A stretch of 53,229 nucleotides of DNA from Pseudomonadota bacterium (GTDB taxonomy: Bacteria > Desulfobacterota > Binatia > Binatales > Binataceae): positions 1-53,229 of the forward strand of contig JAJPJA010000101.1 in the NCBI GenBank assembly GCA_021324455.1, read 5' to 3'. How positions within the stretch are numbered: position 1 is the first letter of the stretch; each line of letters starts with the position of its first letter. Shown one piece after another: positions 48,991 through 53,229 of the stretch. The notes beneath the pieces are model-generated. The model searched no databases, had not been told where the DNA came from, and saw nothing but the letters and a program-made list of their open reading frames with translations. A program made the position numbers and the translations under genes.

Positions 48991-49917
48991 TCACGCGCTC
49001 AAATGAGGCATCACCTCGCGCGCCAGCAATTCGAGATGCTCAAGTTCATCGAACACGGGATTGAGCAGCAGATGCCGGGCGCCGGCCCGGATCAGCTCTC
49101 GCAGCTGGTCGATACATTGTGCGCGGCTGCCCCAGATTGATACTCGCGGCGCCATCTCCGCGCTGCGATAGCGCGCGCCGAACCATTCGCGCAGACGGCG
49201 CTCGGCGCGATCGCGATCGTCGTCGATTGCCAGGTACACGCGCTTGGAGATCGCAAAGGTGGAGGGGTCGCGTCCGGCTTCATCCAGCAGGCGACGCAAA
49301 AGCGCGTACTGACGGACGAAATCGGCCGTTGACGACGAACCCGCGCCCATCCATCCATCGCCATGCCGCACCGCGCGTCTGAGCGCGACCTCCTCGCGTG
49401 CGCCGAACCATAGCGGCGGATGCGGCTGCTGGGCCGGCTTGGGTTCCATCGGCAGCTTGTCGAAGCGCCAGAACTCGCCCTCGAAGCTGGCGCGCGGCTG
49501 CGTCCACAACGCCTTCATCACCCCGATTGCCTCAACCAGGCGCCGCCCGCGCCGATGCGGCCCGGATCCGAACGCGGCTTCGGGTATGTGAGGTCCGCCG
49601 ATTCCGACGCCGACTGTGAGCCGGCCCTCGCTTAGCTGATCCAGCGTGGCGAGGCTCTTGGCCAGTTGGAGCGGATTGCGGATCACGGGCAGCAGAACCG
49701 ACGTCCCCAGCCGGACCCTGGAGGTGAGCGCGGCGGCGTAGGTCAGCAGTGTGACCGGCTCCAGGATCCCATAACTGGTTATGATCTGTTCCTGCACCCA
49801 GAGGCTGTCGTAGCCGAGCGCGTCGGCGCGGGCGAGGCAGCCGCGGATCAGGCGCCGGTCGATCGCACCAGGCGGGAAAGTTTGGGGTATCGCGAAACCG
49901 CAGGGTATAAGGCCCAT
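48991..49917 (-). CDS. LLM-class flavin/F420-dependent oxidoreductase
   Basis: The 308-residue protein is a luciferase-like monooxygenase-family TIM barrel. Parts seen are ADALGYDSLWVQEQ, VRLGTSVLLPVIRNPLQLAKSLATLDQLSEGRLTVGVGIGG and PHPPLWFGAREEVALRRAVRHGDGWMG, where the cofactor-binding loop lies. Members use FMN or F420. An F420 choice is compatible with the PPOX gene at 6193, but residues do not decide it. It may be a monooxygenase or dehydrogenase of a secondary metabolite or pollutant. The NIPSNAP-like gene upstream on the same strand is 132 bases away, with a large hairpin between. Confidence 0.9.
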   Translation of the reverse strand: MGLIPCGFAIPQTFPPGAIDRRLIRGCLARADALGYDSLWVQEQIITSYGILEPVTLLTYAAALTSRVRLGTSVLLPVIRNPLQLAKSLATLDQLSEGRLTVGVGIGGPHIPEAAFGSGPHRRGRRLVEAIGVMKALWTQPRASFEGEFWRFDKLPMEPKPAQQPHPPLWFGAREEVALRRAVRHGDGWMGAGSSSTADFVRQYALLRRLLDEAGRDPSTFAISKRVYLAIDDDRDRAERRLREWFGARYRSAEMAPRVSIWGSRAQCIDQLRELIRAGARHLLLNPVFDELEHLELLAREVMPHLSA

Positions 49918-49979
49918 GCCAACCTCCTTGTGCGGGGCGGAGATGCGCTCAGCTTACAGAGGTCAGCGCGGGCGTGACA

Positions 49980-50027
49980 GGCAAACGCCGCCGCGGCGCC
50001 GCCTGATCGGGAGCGGCGGCGTTTGCC
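49980..50027 (-). other. 15-bp inverted repeat between two minus-strand genes
   Basis: GGCAAACGCCGCCGC and GCGGCGGCGTTTGCC match perfectly around an 18-base loop. The repeat lies 22 bases after the stop of the gene at 50050 and 62 bases before the LLM start. No U-tract is visible. It may separate the two transcripts. Confidence 0.5.
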
Positions 50028-50049
50028 GGCGAATCGGCGCGCGCCCTGT

Positions 50050-50361
50050 TCAGGGCGAATACGGCGCCTTGACCATCAACTGGAGAAATTCTTCTTCCGC
50101 GAACAGTTCCAGCAGCCTGGGTGCGATATCGGCCATTTTGGGATTGGCCGCCAGCGCGCCCATCAGGTTGGGCACGGCGTTGGCGTCGGCCACTTCCCAG
50201 ATATCGACCAGGGTGCTGGTCTGACCGATCACGCCCTGGTAGGCGCCGATCAGTTTCCATCCGCCCTTTTCCATCTCGGGCACGATTCGGCCGAGCAGTT
50301 CGTAGGCTTCGAACAGTTTGCCCGGCTTTATCTTGATCGTGGCGTGAACGTACATTGGCAT
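50050..50361 (-). CDS. NIPSNAP-like dimeric alpha/beta-barrel protein
   Basis: The 103-residue protein begins MPMYVHATIKIKPGKLFEAYELLGRIVPEMEKGGWKLIGAYQG. Its strand-helix-strand pattern, the central VDIWEVADANAVPNLMGALAANPKM and the total length fit the NIPSNAP/dimeric alpha-beta barrel group. It should form a dimer with a small-molecule pocket; it may be an enzyme or a binding protein. GGGAGA lies nine bases before the chosen ATG; a second ATG at 50355 is possible. Named family not certain. Confidence 0.72.
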   Translation of the reverse strand: MPMYVHATIKIKPGKLFEAYELLGRIVPEMEKGGWKLIGAYQGVIGQTSTLVDIWEVADANAVPNLMGALAANPKMADIAPRLLELFAEEEFLQLMVKAPYSP

Positions 50362-50587
50362 CGGCTTTCTCCCTCGCTCAAGGCGTCACAGAACCTTCCG
50401 GCTTATTAATCCAGCGCGCCGCGGTTTTGCAATCGCGCCGAAGATGAGACCGAGGCGCGGCCATCTGGCCGCAGCCGCATTGGGCTGCAACTCCATCACC
50501 TCGAACGTAACATCGCGACACTGCAGCTTGACAGCCGGATACACGCCGCGTTTACGTACGCCCAACACTCAAATACGGGAGAGCCAG

Positions 50588-51085
50588 ATGGAAACCCAGG
50601 AAGCCAGACTCATTCGCGAACTCGCCGACCGCGAGGCGATTCGGGATCTGATGTATCGCTACGGACGCGGGGTGGATTCGGTCAATCTGGAGATGGTGCT
50701 GTCGACCTTCGACGATCCGTCCGACCTGATCGTGCAATCGGGCAGCGGACCGCAGCAGCGGCATGAAGGGCGGCGGGCGGTCGAGGCCTTCTACCAGGGG
50801 CGCGCGGCTTATAACCAGACCAACCGCTTGATCCGGCATCGCTACAAGAACCCGCTGATCGAACTTAACGGCGATACGGCTGCCGCCAGCGTCTATTGGG
50901 ACGAAATCCGCGAGGAGAACAATACGCTGATTCAGGCCGGTGGAACTTACTTCGATCAGCTGCGCCGCACTCCCGAGGGATGGAAATTCACCCAACGGCT
51001 GATCCGGCTGGCGTATCGGTTCAGAATCGCGCGCAACACCGACGAAGCAATCAAGGCGGGCGACGTGGAGCTGATGGCGCGGTGA
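50588..51085 (+). CDS. SnoaL-like nuclear-transport-factor-2 fold protein
   Basis: The 165-residue protein has the SnoaL-like/NTF2-like fold: an N-terminal helix pair LIRELADREAIRDLMYRYGRGVDSVN, then FDDPSDLIVQSG, then RRAVEAFYQGRAAYNQTNRLIRHRYKNPLIELNGDTAAASVYWDEIRE. GGTYFDQLRRTPEGWKFTQRLIRLAYRF follows. Family members are isomerases, dehydratases or small hydrolases with a conical pocket. The catalytic set of scytalone dehydratase-like enzymes (Tyr/Asp/His) is suggested by Tyr22, Asp27 and His residues such as that in IRHRYKN, but this is only by analogy. The start at 50588 is preceded by GGGAGAG. Confidence 0.85.
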   Translation: METQEARLIRELADREAIRDLMYRYGRGVDSVNLEMVLSTFDDPSDLIVQSGSGPQQRHEGRRAVEAFYQGRAAYNQTNRLIRHRYKNPLIELNGDTAAASVYWDEIREENNTLIQAGGTYFDQLRRTPEGWKFTQRLIRLAYRFRIARNTDEAIKAGDVELMAR

Positions 51086-51217
51086 GGCGGCGTTCAGTGC
51101 ATCAAAGCCGCGAACTGAAGGACTCCGGCTGCCAGCCCATGCTGCGCAGCCGGTTGACCGTTCCACGCGAGACGACCCTGCCTGCCGCGTTGCGCGGGCC
51201 GGGTTGCCGTGCGGATC

Positions 51218-52432
51218 TCAATATGCGTGGCTGCGCATCCTCGACGGACGGGCTCGCATCCGCGCGGAACTGAACAGCTTGACCGGTTTGGGCGGGACGA
51301 TGGCCAGCGGCTCGAAACCTTCCACCGATTCCTGCTCCAGCCTGATCTTCAGCGCGCGCTCGATTTGCCCCAGCAGCGCACGCTCCTCCGGAGTGGCCAG
51401 GCTGAGCGCCTGACCCGATTTGCCCATGCGGGCGGTGCGGCCAATCCGATGGACATAATTCTCGGCGGCATCGGGCAGATCGTAATTGATAACGTGCGAG
51501 ACGTCGGGAATATCCAGGCCGCGGGCCGCCACGTCGGTCGCCACCAGCACGCGGAATTTGCCGGCGCGGAACCCGGCCAGCGCGGCGTTGCGCTGGCCCT
51601 GGGTGCGCTCGCCGTGGATCACGATCGCCTTGACGCCGCCCTGGGTCAGCAGCTTGCCGACGCGGTCGGCGCGCACCCGGGTGCGGGTGAAGACGATCGC
51701 GCTGGTCACTTCCGGACGAAGCAGGATTTGCCGCAGCATCCGTCCCTTGTTTTCGGTCGTCACCGGACAGACCACCTGGCGGATGGTGTCGGGCGGCGCG
51801 GAGATCTCCTCCACGCTGCCTTCAACGCGGGCCGGATCGGTGAGGAACTCGCGCGCGATACGCTGCACCGCCGAAGCCATGGTGGCCGAGAACATCAGCG
51901 TCTGACGGCGATGCGGCAGCTTCTGCATAATCACCCGCAGCTGCGGCAGGAAGCCCATGTCGAGCAGCCGGTCGGCTTCGTCGATCACCGCAATCTGGAT
52001 CTGATCGAGGCGGACGGTGCCGCGCTCGATATGGTCGATCAGGCGCCCGGGGCATCCAATCAGCACCTGCGCGCCTTTGCGCAGCTTGTGCAACTGGCGC
52101 TCCATCGACTCACCGCCGATGACCACCGCGGCACTGAGCAGGGTATGGCGCGCCAGCAGCTCGAATTCGCGTCCGATCTGGGCGGCGAGCTCGCGCGTGG
52201 GGGCCAGAATAATCGCACTTAGGCGGTTGGCGCGCTGGCGATGGAGCCGGTCGATGATCGGCAGCACAAAAGCCGCGGTCTTGCCGCTGCCGGTCTGGGC
52301 GGTCGCCATCAGGTCGCGGCCGGCAATGATTTCGGGAATGGAGTCCGCCTGAACAGGCGTGGCTTCGTCGTATCCGCGTTCGCGGACAGCGCGCAGGACT
52401 TCAGGGATTAGGGCAAATCTGGAAAAGGACAA
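51218..52432 (-). CDS. DEAD-box RNA helicase (RhlE-like)
   Basis: The 404-residue protein has the full DEAD-box set: the Q motif near GYDEATPVQADSIPEI, motif I AQTGSGKT, motif Ia APTRELA, motif Ib CPGRLIDH, motif II DEAD (VIDEADRLLDMGF) and motif III SAT (MFSATM). The second domain has TRTRVRADRVGKLL, the ATDVAARGLDIP box and HRIGRTARMGKSG. It unwinds RNA in ribosome assembly or mRNA decay. The short C-terminal tail (MRARPSRMRSHAY) is basic. The 3' end is convergent with the SnoaL-like gene. Confidence 0.94.
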   Translation of the reverse strand: MSFSRFALIPEVLRAVRERGYDEATPVQADSIPEIIAGRDLMATAQTGSGKTAAFVLPIIDRLHRQRANRLSAIILAPTRELAAQIGREFELLARHTLLSAAVVIGGESMERQLHKLRKGAQVLIGCPGRLIDHIERGTVRLDQIQIAVIDEADRLLDMGFLPQLRVIMQKLPHRRQTLMFSATMASAVQRIAREFLTDPARVEGSVEEISAPPDTIRQVVCPVTTENKGRMLRQILLRPEVTSAIVFTRTRVRADRVGKLLTQGGVKAIVIHGERTQGQRNAALAGFRAGKFRVLVATDVAARGLDIPDVSHVINYDLPDAAENYVHRIGRTARMGKSGQALSLATPEERALLGQIERALKIRLEQESVEGFEPLAIVPPKPVKLFSSARMRARPSRMRSHAY

Positions 52433-52775
52433 AAGATCTCCGCTGGGGCAGCGCCGCTCTCAGGCGATGGGATTCGCTGCGCAAATTGGAACATGGATGA
52501 GGGGTTGCGTCGCGCATGGTTAAGGTACGCGCGCGGCGATTGGTAAACACGTTCTCAGGATAAGTCTTCTTCGCTCACGATTCAACCCCGGCTTCGCACA
52601 ATCGAGCGGCAAGCGGCATGCAGGCTTCGGACAGACCCGCCGCCCTCCCGTCCAGGCTGATCCTCTATAGCTGTCCGATTTTTCAACGCAATGCTTGGGG
52701 CGGCGCGCCGGCTGCCATTTTCACAGTCTGGAGGGGGCGGAAGGGAGCAGCGGCAAAAAAAATTGGAGTGGATGC

Positions 52776-52804
52776 TTGACACCCGGCGCGGGCTTAGGTA
52801 GGAA
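52776..52804 (+). promoter_or_regulatory. Candidate sigma70 promoter of the last gene
   Basis: TTGACA and TAGGAA are separated by exactly 17 bases. The -35 is perfect and the -10 moderate. The leader to 52982 would be about 170 bases and includes the inverted repeat at 52825-52869. Confidence 0.42.
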
Positions 52805-52824
52805 GCCTTTTGAAATAAATTATT

Positions 52825-52869
52825 CATTTAAAGTATGGTACAGCTTTAAGCATTACACCGCTTTAAATG
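52825..52869 (+). promoter_or_regulatory. Inverted repeat CATTTAAAG / CTTTAAATG
   Basis: Two perfect 9-base arms (52825-52833 and 52861-52869) surround 27 bases, which contain a third CTTTAAG at 52844-52850. It may be an operator or a leader hairpin for the outer-membrane protein gene. Confidence 0.4.
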
Positions 52870-52981
52870 AAACCAAACCTCCAGGTTCGCGGGAAGGCGG
52901 AGGGCGAGTTTGCCGAGGATCGCGGCGACGTCCCTAAAGCATGGGCGGCCGCATCGCAAGAACAACATTCGGAGGATGTAA

Positions 52982-53229
52982 ATGGACAGAACAGCAGCAA
53001 ACACGGACGGGCAATGGCGCGCCAAGCCGGTTTGGCGGGCGCTCGGTGCGGCGGCGGCGCTGGCGGTTTCAATCGGTTTTTGCGCCGGAGTTTGCAGCGC
53101 TCAGTACGGCGGTGCTGCCGCCACCACGACCACAACCAGCAACGAGCCGGCGTTCATCAAGAACCTTCACATCACCGGGTTCGTGCAGAACACCTCGGCG
53201 ACCTGGGTCAATTCCGGCGCGATGGAGTA
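52982..53229 (+). CDS. Exported protein, probable DUF1302-type outer-membrane protein, N-terminal part
   Basis: The frame is open at the right edge; 82 residues are visible. It starts with a basic N-terminus and a hydrophobic core (VWRALGAAAALAVSIGFCAG) ending near SAQY, a Sec signal peptide. A Thr-rich mature start with TTTTTSNEPAF follows, then a strand-like region KNLHITGFVQNTSATWVNSG that resembles the first barrel strands of DUF1302 proteins. The ribosome site GGAGG is clear. The likely pairing with DUF1329 genes elsewhere in the window supports the guess. The family cannot be confirmed from this short fragment. Confidence 0.62.
   Translation, partial: MDRTAANTDGQWRAKPVWRALGAAAALAVSIGFCAGVCSAQYGGAAATTTTTSNEPAFIKNLHITGFVQNTSATWVNSGAME

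Larger units (their letters stand above)
52433..52981. other. 549-base spacer upstream of the last gene
   Basis: No gene was found. It separates the divergent helicase and outer-membrane protein genes. It contains the candidate promoter at 52776-52804, the inverted repeat at 52825-52869, and the ribosome site GGAGG six bases before 52982. An AT-rich stretch at about 52810-52870 stands out from the GC-rich surroundings. Confidence 0.6.

Noticed and set aside
1..53229. tRNA, rRNA, CRISPR array or insertion sequence
   Set aside because: None was recognised by eye. A search with tRNA and CRISPR software was not possible, so short or odd tRNA genes could still be missed.

Overview
The window is a dense stretch of about 50 genes on a chromosome that looks GC-rich. 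No tRNA, rRNA, CRISPR array or insertion sequence was recognised. The gene content suggests an uncultured soil or sediment bacterium of the deltaproteobacterial/Binatota type. It combines F420-type oxidoreductases, many amidohydrolases, a CoA-transferase, a P450 and the DUF1302/DUF1329 pair of outer-membrane proteins. That placement is inference from gene content, not from a marker-gene tree.

Layout. 1-573 is the C-terminal end of a beta-barrel outer-membrane protein, closed by a strong terminator. 784-3844 holds a cytochrome P450, an acetyltransferase, a lipoprotein and a VanZ-like protein. 3871-8584 is a tight minus-strand operon with three 4-base ATGA overlaps: a lipoate-ligase-like protein, a HEAT-repeat protein, an F420-type PPOX protein, a HAD phosphatase, a DUF72 protein and a glutathione transferase. 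8631-12227 holds a small exported protein, XdhC and a MocA-like nucleotidyltransferase (molybdenum-enzyme maturation), a TPR protein and an alpha/beta hydrolase. 12329-15099 holds a VOC protein, a crotonase-fold protein and a DUF1329 exported protein. 15546-16678 is a RES-Xre toxin-antitoxin pair. 17479-23368 has two paralogous D-aminoacylase-like hydrolases on either side of an exported phosphoesterase. 23415-25928 is a minus-strand run of greA, a stand-alone Lrp-type RAM domain, 3-hydroxyacyl-CoA dehydrogenase and two small unknown genes.

26290-28413 holds a VOC gene broken by an in-frame amber codon, an Ftr1-type iron permease with a convincing promoter and Fur-box-like site, and a four-cluster ferredoxin with a 61-residue membrane protein. 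28581-35496 is mostly catabolic: acyltransferase, class III CoA-transferase, aldehyde dehydrogenase, M81 peptidase and amidohydrolase. 35676-39293 encodes a 1205-residue SBBP-repeat protein. 39612-45781 holds a lipoprotein with a bifunctional-nuclease domain and a PDZ domain, RlmE, a PcrA/UvrD helicase, an L,D-transpeptidase and another amidohydrolase. 46131-48905 encodes a sedolisin peptidase. 48991-52432 holds an LLM oxidoreductase, a NIPSNAP-like protein, a SnoaL-like protein and a DEAD-box helicase. The window ends inside an exported protein that resembles the start of another DUF1302-type barrel.

The most unusual signal is a shared C-terminal module of about 320 residues. It ends both the SBBP-repeat protein and the sedolisin, which are otherwise unrelated and lie 7 kb apart on opposite strands. 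It runs to the last residue of each protein, which suggests a common surface-display or secretion module. Other points of interest are the lipoate-ligase homologue without its lysine, the amber-interrupted VOC gene, the Fur-controlled iron permease, and several GC-rich hairpins after stop codons that lack a U-tract.
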